From: Planococcaceae bacterium Storch 2/2-2
Lineage (GTDB): Bacteria > Bacillota > Bacilli > Bacillales_A > Planococcaceae
Direction of reading: 5' to 3'
NCBI GenBank assembly: GCA_009740415.1
Contig: WOYE01000008.1
Location: forward strand, 124,001 to 188,000
Length of the DNA stretch: 64,000 nucleotides
The notes beneath the pieces are model-generated. The model had not been told where the DNA came from. It saw nothing but the letters and a program-made list of their open reading frames with translations, and did no database searches. Each line of letters starts with the position of its first letter. Positions within the stretch are counted from its first letter, which is position 1. Below, piece after piece: positions 53,920 to 63,152 of the stretch. Position numbers and translations under genes: made by a program.

Positions 53920-53953
53920 AAGGTTGCGTGTTCAAACGAACAGACGCAACCTT
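53920..53953 (-). other. Strong hairpin between rplK and rplA
   Basis: Ten-base-pair stem AAGGTTGCGT/ACGCAACCTT with an inner GTTC/GAAC. The following bases on the minus strand are TCCGTTTG, so it is at best a weak terminator. Two smaller hairpins follow before rplA. Confidence 0.55.
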
Positions 53954-53978
53954 ATTTCAACTTTGCGTACAATGAGTC

Positions 53979-54404
53979 TTAGTCTTGGACAGTGATTCCC
54001 ATACTGCGAGCAGTACCTTCAACCATTGCCATAGCAGCTTCAACTGATGCAGCGTTTAAGTCTTCCATTTTTGATTCAGCAATTTCACGTACTTGATCGC
54101 GTTTTACTGTTGCAACTTTTTTCTTGTTAGGTTCGCCTGAACCTTTATTGATTTTAGCTGCTTTTTTCAACAACACCGATGCTGGTGGAGTTTTTGTAAT
54201 AAAAGTAAATGAGCGGTCTTCGAATACAGTTATTTCAACAGGAATAATAAGTCCTGCTTGATCTGCTGTTTTTGCGTTAAATTCTTTACAGAATCCCATG
54301 ATGTTAATACCTGCTTGTCCGAGTGCCGGTCCTACTGGTGGCGCTGGGTTAGCTTTACCAGCTGGAATTTGTAATTTTACGAGTTTATCAACTTTTTTAG
54401 CCAC
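53979..54404 (-). CDS. rplK: 50S ribosomal protein L11
   Basis: 141 residues from the GTG at 54404 (next residues [15 protein letters not shown]), 8 bases after AAGGAGG. The upstream open frame covers the promoter leader and is rejected. GTPase-associated-centre protein; the proline-rich thiostrepton site [17 protein letters not shown] is intact. Confidence 0.98.
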   Translation of the reverse strand: MAKKVDKLVKLQIPAGKANPAPPVGPALGQAGINIMGFCKEFNAKTADQAGLIIPVEITVFEDRSFTFITKTPPASVLLKKAAKINKGSGEPNKKKVATVKRDQVREIAESKMEDLNAASVEAAMAMVEGTARSMGITVQD

Positions 54405-54502
54405 GAGACACACCTCCTTAAGTCCGTGATGTGGTAATAGGGTTTCCCCTCCCACTCCATGTACGTCGCCCTCTTCGAATTGAAGACGGTCTGACCTTTG
54501 AA

Positions 54503-54531
54503 ATGATACCACTTTTTATTTTATAGTGCAA
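54503..54531 (-). promoter_or_regulatory. Sigma-A promoter of rplK-rplA
   Basis: TTGCAC (54526-54531), 17 bases, TATCAT (54503-54508) with extended TG. Leader of about 95 bases before rplK. Confidence 0.82.
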
Positions 54532-54538
54532 GTATTAT

Positions 54539-55075
54539 TTATTCTGCTTTTTTCACTTGTGTGAAGTCAAGCTCCATGTTCGTTTCGCGCCCGAACATAT
54601 CGACGGTAACAGTAACCTTCTCTTTTTCGGCGTCAATTTCATCTACTTTCCCTTGGAAATGCGCGAACGGTCCTTCCAACACTTCAATTAAATCGTTCAC
54701 TTCAAGGTCGATATCCGTTGAGCCTTCTGGAACACCCATTTTGTTTAAAATGAAGTCGACTTCTTCTTGTAATAGCGGTGTCGGCTTCGCTCCGCCACCT
54801 GAAGAGCCGATGAAACCAGTAACCCCTGGTGTATTACGTACGACATACCATGAATCGTCTGTCATAATAATTTCGACGAGAACGTATCCAGGGAATGTTT
54901 TACGCATTACTGTACGTTTTTTACCTTCTTTAATTTCCACTTCTTCTTCTTCTGGAACGATGACTCGGAAAATGCGGTCTTGCATTCCCATCGTTTCGAC
55001 TCTTTTTTCCAAGTTCGTCTTCACTTTATTCTCATAGCCCGAGTATGTGTGGACTACGTACCATTTCTTTTCCAT
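54539..55075 (-). CDS. nusG: Transcription elongation/antitermination factor NusG
   Basis: 178 residues from the ATG at 55075 (MEKKWYVVHTYSGYENK). An ATG two codons upstream at 55081 is possible; neither has a well-spaced ribosome binding site. NGN domain (WYVVHTYSGYEN, FPGYVLVEI) and C-terminal KOW domain (VNDLIEVLEGPFAHFQGKV). Modulates RNA polymerase pausing and Rho or ribosome coupling. Confidence 0.96.
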   Translation of the reverse strand: MEKKWYVVHTYSGYENKVKTNLEKRVETMGMQDRIFRVIVPEEEEVEIKEGKKRTVMRKTFPGYVLVEIIMTDDSWYVVRNTPGVTGFIGSSGGGAKPTPLLQEEVDFILNKMGVPEGSTDIDLEVNDLIEVLEGPFAHFQGKVDEIDAEKEKVTVTVDMFGRETNMELDFTQVKKAE

Positions 55076-55138
55076 TTCCATTGTTTGCAGGACTTTTCGT
55101 CCGTCCCTCCTTTGAATATCGTCCGACTTTTCCAAACT

Positions 55139-55170
55139 GAAAAAACCCGTTCATTATGAAAAACGGGGTT
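55139..55170 (-). terminator. Terminator-like hairpin between secE and nusG
   Basis: Stem AACCCGTT/AACGGGGTT followed by TTTTTT on the minus strand; lies inside the secE-nusG gap, so probably partial. Confidence 0.6.
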
Positions 55171-55201
55171 CTTCAAGCTTTTATAGTCAAACGGTTAAGC
55201 T

Positions 55202-55399
55202 TTATAACTTCATATACCAATCGATCAATTGTCCGATTCCAAAATCGACAACACCGAAATAAATCGCCATGAATACGACTGTTACAATAACGACCATCGT
55301 GTAGCGAATGAGTTGTGGCTTTTTCGGCCAACTGACCTTCCGCATTTCCGACGCGACACTTTTCAAGAAATTAGGCTTCTTACTCGTCTTTTCACTCAT
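55202..55399 (-). CDS. secE: Preprotein translocase subunit SecE
   Basis: 65 residues from the ATG at 55399 (MSEKTSKKPNF), 8-10 bases after CGGAGG. Cytoplasmic amphipathic part with EMRKVSWPKKPQ and a single membrane helix (about 34-56). The short single-helix Gram-positive form. Confidence 0.97.
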   Translation of the reverse strand: MSEKTSKKPNFLKSVASEMRKVSWPKKPQLIRYTMVVIVTVVFMAIYFGVVDFGIGQLIDWYMKL

Positions 55400-55442
55400 G
55401 CTTTCGCAACCTCCGAACTTGTAAAATTCAACATGCCATTCG

Positions 55443-55589
55443 TTACGTTTGTTTATGGAGCGTATGAGCATTACACGTTTTACAAAACTTTTTCAACGTG
55501 AGCCGCTCATCGTTTTGATTGTTACGCTTCGGAACTGAATAATTACGCGCTCCGCATTGATCGCAACATAAGACTATTTTTTTAGACAT
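55443..55589 (-). CDS. rpmG: 50S ribosomal protein L33, zinc-binding type
   Basis: 48 residues (MSKKIVLCCDQCGARNYS to AHTLHKQT) with two C-x2-C pairs (CDQC, CKTC). Read directly between secE and sigH; the conserved rpmGB position. Weak ribosome binding site (AAGGTGAG). Confidence 0.95.
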   Translation of the reverse strand: MSKKIVLCCDQCGARNYSVPKRNNQNDERLTLKKFCKTCNAHTLHKQT

Positions 55590-55601
55590 TAAACTCACCT
55601 T

Positions 55602-55629
55602 ATCATACGATACTCACTTACTCGCACAA
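55602..55629 (-). promoter_or_regulatory. Candidate promoter of rpmG-secE-nusG
   Basis: TTGTGC (55624-55629), 16 bases, TATGAT (55602-55607). The -35 overlaps an inverted repeat GCACAAG/CTTGTGC (55624-55644). Confidence 0.6.
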
Positions 55630-55653
55630 GAATAACACTTGTGCTAATTACTG

Positions 55654-56310
55654 TCAATGAATCGTTTGACTCGCCTCTCCTTGAACCTTCTCGCTCATTT
55701 TTCTTCGGATTCGTTGAATCGCATTGTCAATTGACTTCGGATCGCGTTTTAACTTCCGGGCAATTTGACGATACGTATCCCCTTGTAAATGATACGTAAA
55801 CACTTCACGCTCGAGTGGACTGAACGTTTGTTTTACATAGAGTAGCAATCGTTCGATTCGTTCTTTTTGAATGACCCAATCGATCGGATCACTTTCCAAC
55901 GAATCTTCTACTAGTTCTTGGACCCATTGAATGTTTCCTTCTTCGTTTAAATACGGATAGTCTAACGATAAAGAATCGTTAAGCGGTGCATGTTTCTTTC
56001 TCGTCGCTCGCCGGATGGCAGTATACATATGGCGTGTTACACAAAGAGTGGCAAAATATTGAAAGCTGTCATGTCGTGTTTCGTCGAATTGACAGATCGC
56101 TTCGTACAGGCCGATCAGTCCTTCTTGGATGAGATCCTCTCGTTCCCCACCGATTAAAAAGTACGATCCCGCTTTTCGATGAACGAGTGGCTCATAAGTA
56201 CAGAGTAAAATATGCAACGCTGTTTCATCACCTTGCTTCGCCATGCGTAACCATTCACTTTCAGGCACATACATGATTTGTTTACGGACAGCTGCACAAC
56301 TTTCCAGCAC
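55654..56310 (-). CDS. sigH: RNA polymerase sigma-H factor
   Basis: 218 residues from a GTG preceded by AGGAGGAG. Sigma-70 family: region 2 with EDLIQEGLIGLYEAICQFD and region 4 with LSPLERE-type FSPLEREVFTYHLQGDTYRQ. In B. subtilis SigH drives early sporulation and competence; in non-sporulating relatives it is linked to competence. Clustered with rae1 and rlmB as in Bacillus. Confidence 0.95.
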   Translation of the reverse strand: MLESCAAVRKQIMYVPESEWLRMAKQGDETALHILLCTYEPLVHRKAGSYFLIGGEREDLIQEGLIGLYEAICQFDETRHDSFQYFATLCVTRHMYTAIRRATRKKHAPLNDSLSLDYPYLNEEGNIQWVQELVEDSLESDPIDWVIQKERIERLLLYVKQTFSPLEREVFTYHLQGDTYRQIARKLKRDPKSIDNAIQRIRRKMSEKVQGEASQTIH

Positions 56311-56325
56311 TTGCGTCTCCTCCTA

Positions 56326-56850
56326 CTATCCTTCTTCACCGCGACGCATCCGTTCCAGCTTCAACTTTACGTCTTCTGACAAATCGGTTTCTAAACGATT
56401 TGTAAAAGGCCGGACCCGTTTATGCCTCACGCTTTTTTCTACAGTCTCATTCATTTGTTCCAGCTCTAATTGTAATTCTCTCGCTGATTTTCTCAAGGCA
56501 CCTTGTGCAAAAATAACCCGTTGCTCAACGTAATCGCTCGTCGCAACGTACACTTGCGTCCGACGGTCTAACAGTTCGATTACGAGCTTTTCAATACGCT
56601 CATCAGCGGTTTCATTTTCACGTGTATAAACGATTTCTAATTGATATTGGTTATATTTCGACTCGATTCCTTTTTGCATGTACGCATCAAATACGATGAT
56701 GACACGACAGTGCATTTGAACACGATATTCAGCAAGTTGTTCAATCAATCGATCACGGGCATCTGCTAAATTTCGTTCTTTCAGTCTTTGTAACTCTGGC
56801 CAGTCCCCGATAATGTTGTATCCATCGACGACTAAAACGCAACGTTTCAC
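56326..56850 (-). CDS. rae1: Ribosome-dependent endoribonuclease Rae1 (YacP, NYN domain)
   Basis: 174 residues. NYN/PIN-like nuclease: VLVVDGYNIIGDWPEL with the first catalytic Asp, VIIVFDAYMQKG and VATSDYVEQRVIFAQGA. Cuts certain mRNAs in the ribosomal A site in B. subtilis. Overlaps rlmB by 4 bases. Confidence 0.93.
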   Translation of the reverse strand: MKRCVLVVDGYNIIGDWPELQRLKERNLADARDRLIEQLAEYRVQMHCRVIIVFDAYMQKGIESKYNQYQLEIVYTRENETADERIEKLVIELLDRRTQVYVATSDYVEQRVIFAQGALRKSARELQLELEQMNETVEKSVRHKRVRPFTNRLETDLSEDVKLKLERMRRGEEG

Positions 56851-57611
56851 ACCTGACTGTGGAGTGGGTATCGCTTACGATACACTTCATACATCAATAA
56901 CGCTGTCGCTACACTCGCATTGAGCGATGTAACATGGCCGATCATCGGCATATGGTATAAAAAGTCACATTTTTCTTTTAGTAATCGTGACATTCCTTTA
57001 CCTTCACTGCCAATGATAATACCGAGTGGCAACGTCGCATCCATCTGTCGATAATCGACCGTCTTTTTCGCATCGGTTCCTGCGATCCAAACGCCACGTT
57101 CTTTCAGTTCATCTACCGTTTGCGCTAAGTTCGTCACGCGTGCGACACGAACGTATTCAATCGCTCCTGTCGACGCTTTCGCTACTGTATTCGTCAACGT
57201 AACTGAACGGTGCTTCGGAATGATGACACCGTGTACGCCAACTGCATCAGCCGTTCTTAAAATAGACCCTAAGTTATGCGGATCTTCCAGTTCATCTAAA
57301 ATGATGAAAAACGGATCTTCTCCACGCTCTTTTGCTACGTCGAATAAATCGTCGATTTCATAATATTGATAGGCGGCGACACTAGCGACGACACCTTGGT
57401 GTGGCGTTTTTGAGTCGATCATTTGATCCAATTTTTTTCTAGGGACGGTTTGCACGACGACATTCCGTTTACGCGCTTCATTCGACAGTTGATCGTACGC
57501 TTTTTTCTGAAGACCTTCCGCAACCCATATTTTATTCAAGTCACGGCCTGCACGCAATGCTTCAAGCACTGCATTTTTTCCACTGATCCATTGATCATCC
57601 TGTTTCGTCAT
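56847..57611 (-). CDS. rlmB: 23S rRNA 2'-O-ribose methyltransferase RlmB (TrmH/SpoU family)
   Basis: 254 residues. N-terminal substrate-binding domain (ISGKNAVLEALRAGRDLNK), and SPOUT knot motifs LDELEDPHNLGSILRTADA, IIIGSEGKGMSRL and SLNASVATALLMYE. SAM-dependent guanosine methylation of 23S rRNA. Overlaps both mrnC and rae1 by 4 bases. Confidence 0.94.
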   Translation of the reverse strand: MTKQDDQWISGKNAVLEALRAGRDLNKIWVAEGLQKKAYDQLSNEARKRNVVVQTVPRKKLDQMIDSKTPHQGVVASVAAYQYYEIDDLFDVAKERGEDPFFIILDELEDPHNLGSILRTADAVGVHGVIIPKHRSVTLTNTVAKASTGAIEYVRVARVTNLAQTVDELKERGVWIAGTDAKKTVDYRQMDATLPLGIIIGSEGKGMSRLLKEKCDFLYHMPMIGHVTSLNASVATALLMYEVYRKRYPLHSQV

Positions 57612-58027
57612 GACACTCCTCCTCCTTCTTCAATAATCGAGAGCGCTCGTTCAAACCATCGGTCGAGTCGTTCATGAGATCCGATTAAATATAAGTACCC
57701 GATAACTGCTTCGAATGCGGTACTTTTTTTATACGTTTCTACACTCGTATGTTTCGGATTCGAATGCGACTTCGCATTGCGCCCTCTCCTAAAGATCGCT
57801 TCTTCTTCTTCTGTTAAAAATTGTTCTGCCCGTAATTGATCGATAATTTTCGCTTGCCCTTTCGCCGAAACGTATTTCGTCGCTTGTTGATGCAACCGGT
57901 TCGGCTTCGTCATTCCTTTTCGTAATAAATGGCGGCGAATGAACAGCTCGTACGCTGCATCACCTGCATAAGCAAGTGCTAAAGCGTTGAGCTGTTTCAC
58001 ATCGCCTTCTTTCATATCATCCGTCAA
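57608..58027 (-). CDS. mrnC: Mini-ribonuclease III
   Basis: 139 residues from a TTG at 58027, or 135 from the ATG at 58015. RNase III catalytic domain without a dsRNA-binding domain (LALAYAGDAAYELFIRRHL, STAFEAVIGYLYL). Matures 23S rRNA in Bacilli. Follows cysS by 3 bases. Confidence 0.94.
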   Translation of the reverse strand: MTDDMKEGDVKQLNALALAYAGDAAYELFIRRHLLRKGMTKPNRLHQQATKYVSAKGQAKIIDQLRAEQFLTEEEEAIFRRGRNAKSHSNPKHTSVETYKKSTAFEAVIGYLYLIGSHERLDRWFERALSIIEEGGGVS

Positions 58028-58030
58028 TCG

Positions 58031-59431
58031 TTACCCTCTTTTCCAACGTGTACCTTGCGCTGTATCTTCTAAAACGATTCCTTCTTCTTTCAATAAATCA
58101 CGAATTTCATCCGCTCGTGCAAAATCGCGGTTTTTTCGTGCTTCTAAACGCTCTTCAATCAACTCATCGATTCGTTCATCGAGCAGTTCTTCTTCATGCC
58201 CTAATTCAATACCGAGTACGCTCATGAGCTGTTCCAATTGTGTTGAAAATTGCTGCAACACTTCACGATCCGTCTGTTCTTCTAGCAAGTAGACGTTCGC
58301 TAATTTCGCAATTTCAAAAATGGCTGCGATCGCATTCGCTGTATTGAAATCGTCGTCCATCGCTTCGACGAACGCTTTCACTTGTTCGTCAATTTGATCG
58401 ATCCAATTGGCACGATCATCGACTAAATCCGCACTATGTTCCAGACGGTGGTTGACGTTTTCGTACGCCGTCTCGATGCGCGCTAATCCGTTCGCTGCAC
58501 TTTCTACGAGGCTTTTTGAGAAGTTGATCGGATGACGGTAATGAACCGACAACATGAAAAAGCGTAACACTTTCGGATCGACTTGTTGACGAATGTCATG
58601 GACGGTAATGAAGTTACCGAGCGACTTGCTCATCTTCTCATTTTCAATATTGATGTAACCATTGTGCATCCAATAGTTCGCGAACGTCGTATCGTTATGC
58701 GCTTCCGATTGAGCAATTTCATTTTCATGGTGTGGGAACGTTAAATCTTGTCCACCCGCATGAATATCAATCGTATCACCTAAATGCTCGCGTGCCATGA
58801 CTGAACATTCGATATGCCAACCTGGACGTCCTTTGCCCCATGGACTATCCCAAGCGACTTCTTCCGGTTTCGCTTTTTTCCATAACGCAAAGTCGAGCGC
58901 ATTTTCTTTCGACTCATTTTTTTCAATACGCGCCCCTACTTTTAACTCGTCGATCGATTGATGGGATAATTTTCCGTACTCCTCAAAACGATCGGTACGG
59001 AAATACACATCGCCATCAACTTCGTACGCATATCCTTTTTCAATGAGTACACGAATAAACTCAACGATGTCTTCAATATGGTCGGTCACGCGTGGATGAG
59101 CATCTGCTACTTGGCATCCGAGCGCACCAACATCTTCATGATACGCCTCGATGAAACGATCGGTTAACTCACGAACGTCTTCTCCGAGCTCATTCGCTGC
59201 ACGGATAATTTTGTCATCGACGTCCGTAAAATTCGAAACGTACGTTACGTCGTAACCGCGATACGTTAAATAACGACGAACCGTGTCGAAAGCGATCGCT
59301 GGACGAGCGTTTCCGATATGGATGTAGTTGTATACCGTCGGACCGCACACGTACATTTTCACTTTGCCTTCTTCAATCGGCTGAAACGGTTCTTTTTTTC
59401 GCGTAAGCGTATTATAAATTTGAATCATCAC
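58031..59431 (-). CDS. cysS: Cysteinyl-tRNA synthetase
   Basis: 466 residues. Class I synthetase with zinc-site Cys in YVCGPTVYN, the HIGH motif [10 protein letters not shown] and KMSKS in [12 protein letters not shown]. Overlaps cysE by 4 bases; both under the Cys T-box. Confidence 0.98.
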   Translation of the reverse strand: MMIQIYNTLTRKKEPFQPIEEGKVKMYVCGPTVYNYIHIGNARPAIAFDTVRRYLTYRGYDVTYVSNFTDVDDKIIRAANELGEDVRELTDRFIEAYHEDVGALGCQVADAHPRVTDHIEDIVEFIRVLIEKGYAYEVDGDVYFRTDRFEEYGKLSHQSIDELKVGARIEKNESKENALDFALWKKAKPEEVAWDSPWGKGRPGWHIECSVMAREHLGDTIDIHAGGQDLTFPHHENEIAQSEAHNDTTFANYWMHNGYINIENEKMSKSLGNFITVHDIRQQVDPKVLRFFMLSVHYRHPINFSKSLVESAANGLARIETAYENVNHRLEHSADLVDDRANWIDQIDEQVKAFVEAMDDDFNTANAIAAIFEIAKLANVYLLEEQTDREVLQQFSTQLEQLMSVLGIELGHEEELLDERIDELIEERLEARKNRDFARADEIRDLLKEEGIVLEDTAQGTRWKRG

Positions 59432-60174
59432 GATACACTCCCTTGCAATTTCGTCACTTGTTGCTGCAACGACTGGATCCGTTTTTCAAGTGCCGATAAT
59501 TGATTTTTAATAGCGGTAATAAATTGAGGTTCTGCTGTTTCATCGAGCGTATTCACTTGTCCTGTTAACTGATCGATTTGTTGTTGTAAGCGACGGCACG
59601 TATCAGCTACTGGGTCTGGCATGCCACCGTGATCAAATTGATCTTTCACTCGAACGCCGTTTGAAATGACGACTTTTCCTGGAATACCGACGACTGTAGA
59701 GTTCGCAGGTACATCTTTTAACACGACTGAACCCGCTCCTACTTTACTATTTTCACCGATCGTAATCGATCCGAGTACTTTAGCACCCGCTGCAATTAAA
59801 ACACCATCTTCCAACGTAGGATGTCGCTTTCCTTGTTCTTTCCCTGTTCCCCCAAGTGTAACGCCTTGATAAATGGTGACATCATCACCAATTTCACACG
59901 TTTCACCGATCACAACCCCCATTCCGTGGTCGATGAAAAGGCGGCGTCCTAGCTGAGCACCTGGGTGAATTTCAATTCCTGTTACCCAACGGCTAAACTG
60001 TGATGTCGCTCGCGCTAAAAAATAATGCTCGCGCTTAAACAACCAATGCGCTACACGATGGAACCAAATCGCATGCAACCCCGAATACGTCACGACAACT
60101 TCGATACGACTTCTCGCTGCTGGATCTCGATCAAATACACATTGGATATCTTCTTTCATTCGTTCCATTACCAT
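59428..60174 (-). CDS. cysE: Serine O-acetyltransferase with C-terminal coiled coil
   Basis: 248 residues. Makes O-acetylserine, the precursor of cysteine. N-terminal helical domain, left-handed beta-helix hexapeptide repeats (about 68-170) with [12 protein letters not shown] holding the catalytic His and [14 protein letters not shown]. Residues about 190-246 form a heptad-like, Gln/Leu-rich coiled coil ending QGSVS, about 30 residues longer than B. subtilis CysE, which ends in Ile. The terminal Ile used to bind CysK is missing. AGGGGG precedes the GTG/ATG region. Confidence 0.95.
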   Translation of the reverse strand: MVMERMKEDIQCVFDRDPAARSRIEVVVTYSGLHAIWFHRVAHWLFKREHYFLARATSQFSRWVTGIEIHPGAQLGRRLFIDHGMGVVIGETCEIGDDVTIYQGVTLGGTGKEQGKRHPTLEDGVLIAAGAKVLGSITIGENSKVGAGSVVLKDVPANSTVVGIPGKVVISNGVRVKDQFDHGGMPDPVADTCRRLQQQIDQLTGQVNTLDETAEPQFITAIKNQLSALEKRIQSLQQQVTKLQGSVS

Positions 60175-60220
60175 AATATAACCCCCTATAATAATTACTT
60201 CTTATTTTTTCCATTATATA

Positions 60221-60257
60221 AAAAAGCGTCTCTGCCCTAAGGACAGAGACGCTTTTT
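60221..60257 (-). terminator. T-box terminator
   Basis: Twelve-base-pair stem AAAGCGTCTCTG/CAGAGACGCTTT ending in T runs on the minus strand; competes with the T-box antiterminator. Confidence 0.93.
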
Positions 60258-60450
60258 GCGTGGTTCCACTCCGTTTAAACGAGCTTCTTACTTGCTCGTT
60301 CACTCAACCCAGTAACGGCGGGGAACCGTCCATCTCTACTGTCTTCTTCGAGATAGCACTCCGAGGGGCACTTCAACGATTGGAATTCGAAGTAGTCTCA
60401 CCCTCTACTTCTCTCTGTACGCATCCGATCATTTACTTTTCCTCATCAAC
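60221..60450 (-). ncRNA. T-box leader of cysE-cysS, Cys specifier
   Basis: Between gltX and cysE. It starts with the stem I type GATGAGGAAAAGTAAA, has an AG-bulge/distal loop segment (CAGAGAG, GGGTGAGA), a specifier region GAAGTGCCCC with TGC (Cys), and the T-box GGAGTGGAACCACGC (60258-60272). It ends in a terminator (60221-60257). Uncharged tRNA-Cys should stabilise the antiterminator and switch on cysE-cysS. Confidence 0.92.
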
Positions 60451-60454
60451 GCTT

Positions 60455-61915
60455 TTATTGTGCGAATTGTTCGACACGAGCAATCGCTGTTTCTTTACCG
60501 ATTAAAACGATTGAGTCTGGTAATTCTGGTCCACGCACTTGTCCTGTCGTTACGACGCGGATTGGCATGAATAAGTTTTTCCCTTTATGTCCTGTTTTCT
60601 TCTGAACGGCTTTAATCGCTGCTTTAATCGATGGTGCATCGAATGTCTCGAGAGACTCGAGCTCTTCTTTAAACGCAGCCATTACTTCAGGCACTTGTTC
60701 GCCTTCAAGCACTTTTTTCGCATCTTCATCGTATTCGATTTCTTTTACGAAAAATTGCTCGGTTAAAGCGACGATTTCTTTTCCGTAACGTAATTGCTCT
60801 TGGTACAGTGCGATTAAGTCACGAACCCACGCTTCTTCTTCAGCAGACATCTCTGTTGAAATACGTCCTGCTTCTTGTAAGTGTGGAAGTGTTAACGCTT
60901 CGAGATCATCTAAGCTAAGTTTTTTAATGTATTGGTTGTTCATCCAGATCAGTTTATCTTTATCGAACATCGATGGTGATTTCGCTAAGCGCGTTTCATC
61001 GAACATTTCAATCAATTGTTCTTTCGTAAAGATCTCGTCTTCGCCACCTGGTGACCATCCGAGTAATGTGAAGAAGTTAAACATCGCTTCCGGTAAGAAA
61101 CCGAGCTCACGATATTGAGAAACGAATTGAATGATCGACTCATCACGTTTCGACAATTTTTTACGTTCTTCGTTCACGATTAACGTCATATGTCCGAATT
61201 GTGGTGCTTCCCATCCGAACGCTTCAAAAATCATAATTTGACGTGGTGTATTCGTTAAATGTTCTTCCCCACGGAAAATATGTGTCATTTCCATCAAATG
61301 ATCGTCGATGACGACAGCGAAGTTGTACGTAGGAATTCCGTTCGCTTTCACGATGACCCAGTCTCCGATATCTTTCGATTCGAATGCAACTTCTCCACGA
61401 ACGATATCTTTGAAGCGGTACGTTACGTTTTCCGGCACGCGAATGCGTAGCGTATACGGTGTACCTGCCGCTTCTTTTTCAGCGACTTCTTCAGCTGATA
61501 AATGGCGACATTTTCCTGAATACATCGGCGCTGCAATCCCTTTTGCTTTTTGCTCTTCACGCTCTTGTTCTAACTCGTCTGTCGTACAGAAACATTTGTA
61601 TGCTTTTCCTTCATCGAGAAGTTGTTGCGCATACTTTTCGTAAATGTCCAAACGTTCCATTTGACGGTAAGGTGCGTATGGTCCACCGATCACTGGGGAC
61701 TCGTCGAACTCTAAACCGAGCCATTCTAAGTTTTCAAGCTGTGACGCTTCTCCGCCTTCAATGTTTCGTGCAACGTCCGTATCTTCTGTACGCACGATGA
61801 ATTTCCCACCGTAGTGGCGTGCGAATAAATAGTTAAATAAAGCTGTGCGTGCCCCACCGATATGTAAATGTCCTGTTGGGCTAGGCGCATAACGTACTCG
61901 TACTTCTTTTGTCAT
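60455..61915 (-). CDS. gltX: Glutamyl-tRNA synthetase
   Basis: 486 residues. Class I synthetase: [15 protein letters not shown] (HIGH) and KLSKRDESI (KMSKS). Zinc-site cysteines in CFCTTDEL and SGKCRHL. Since Bacilli charge tRNA-Gln indirectly, it is probably non-discriminating. 68 bases after ispF. Confidence 0.97.
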   Translation of the reverse strand: MTKEVRVRYAPSPTGHLHIGGARTALFNYLFARHYGGKFIVRTEDTDVARNIEGGEASQLENLEWLGLEFDESPVIGGPYAPYRQMERLDIYEKYAQQLLDEGKAYKCFCTTDELEQEREEQKAKGIAAPMYSGKCRHLSAEEVAEKEAAGTPYTLRIRVPENVTYRFKDIVRGEVAFESKDIGDWVIVKANGIPTYNFAVVIDDHLMEMTHIFRGEEHLTNTPRQIMIFEAFGWEAPQFGHMTLIVNEERKKLSKRDESIIQFVSQYRELGFLPEAMFNFFTLLGWSPGGEDEIFTKEQLIEMFDETRLAKSPSMFDKDKLIWMNNQYIKKLSLDDLEALTLPHLQEAGRISTEMSAEEEAWVRDLIALYQEQLRYGKEIVALTEQFFVKEIEYDEDAKKVLEGEQVPEVMAAFKEELESLETFDAPSIKAAIKAVQKKTGHKGKNLFMPIRVVTTGQVRGPELPDSIVLIGKETAIARVEQFAQ

Positions 61916-61983
61916 TTGTACCTCTCCAATCTTATGCTTACTTCGCTCATTTTAACACGTTTTTCTCATTTTTGAAAAGAACA

Positions 61984-62460
61984 TCATTTTTTAACGATCA
62001 AAATCGTCGCTAAAGCAGTAATTCCTTCTTCTCTACCGACGAATCCGAGTTTTTCAGTCGTCGATGCTTTTACGTTCACTTGTGATTCATCCGCTTCTAA
62101 CAATTGCGCAATTCGCGCGCGCATTTTCGGAATGTGGGGCGCCATTTTCGGGCGTTGAGCGAGTAATGTACAATCGATATTTCCAAGTACGTATCCTCTT
62201 TCTTTCACCATGTCCCACACGCGTTCTAGCAATACAGCTGAATCGGCATCTTTAAATGCTTCATCGGTATCTGGAAAATGCGTTCCGATATCGACTTCAC
62301 CGATCGCCCCTAGCGCTGCATCAGTAATCGTATGCAATAAAACGTCCGCATCGGAATGTCCTACTAACCCTCGTTCATGTGGGATTTCAATACCGCCTAA
62401 AATAAGCTTACGTCCTTCTTGAAAGGCGTGAACGTCAAACCCTTGACCTACTCGAATCAT
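61984..62460 (-). CDS. ispF: 2-C-methyl-D-erythritol 2,4-cyclodiphosphate synthase
   Basis: 158 residues. MEP-pathway isoprenoid enzyme. Metal-binding GFDVHAF and [15 protein letters not shown]. Overlaps ispD by 4 bases. Confidence 0.97.
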   Translation of the reverse strand: MIRVGQGFDVHAFQEGRKLILGGIEIPHERGLVGHSDADVLLHTITDAALGAIGEVDIGTHFPDTDEAFKDADSAVLLERVWDMVKERGYVLGNIDCTLLAQRPKMAPHIPKMRARIAQLLEADESQVNVKASTTEKLGFVGREEGITALATILIVKK

Positions 62461-63152
62461 TTGTTCCCCTTCTTTCTACTTTTTAAAATCGCTTCTCCAA
62501 AGACGAGATCTTCCGTCGTCGTCATTTTAACATTGTCGTACGTACTTTCAACGACGGCAACAGGCACTCCGATCCGCTCGACGAGCATCGCTTCATCCGT
62601 CGCCTCAAATTGCGCTTCATTCGCTTGATCACTCGCCTGCTTTAACAAGGAGTACCGAAAGGCTTGAGGGGTTTGGATCGACCATAACGTGGATCGATCG
62701 ACCGTTTCTTCAATGATCCCATCTTTCACGACTTTCATCGTATCTTTCGCACGCACTGCTGCGACAGCTCCACCACTCTGTGCTGCGCGATCGACGAGCG
62801 CTCCGATCGTCTCATGTGTCACGAACGGACGAGCCGCATCATGGACGAGAACGATTCCATCTTCTTTCGGATATGCCTCAAGACACGCATGTACACTCTG
62901 CTGACGCTCTTTACCACCGTCTACGAATGTACGAGCTTTCGTAATGTTATATTTTTTTGCGACCGCTTGAATGAGCACCCGTTCTTCTCGTTTTACGGCT
63001 AAAATGATCGATTCACAACGATCATCTCGTTCAAATACATCTAACGTATGAGCGAGAATCGGCCGACGATCCAATTGTAAAAACAATTTATTCATATTCG
63101 CTCCCATCCGCGTTCCACTTCCCGCAGCTGGGATCATCACTGTGTACTTCAC
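62457..63152 (-). CDS. ispD: 2-C-methyl-D-erythritol 4-phosphate cytidylyltransferase
   Basis: 231 residues. CTP-dependent MEP-pathway step. [11 protein letters not shown] nucleotide loop, [11 protein letters not shown] and TPQAFRY. Overlaps yacL by 4 bases and ispF by 4 bases, so the three are translationally coupled. Confidence 0.97.
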   Translation of the reverse strand: MKYTVMIPAAGSGTRMGANMNKLFLQLDRRPILAHTLDVFERDDRCESIILAVKREERVLIQAVAKKYNITKARTFVDGGKERQQSVHACLEAYPKEDGIVLVHDAARPFVTHETIGALVDRAAQSGGAVAAVRAKDTMKVVKDGIIEETVDRSTLWSIQTPQAFRYSLLKQASDQANEAQFEATDEAMLVERIGVPVAVVESTYDNVKMTTTEDLVFGEAILKSRKKGNK

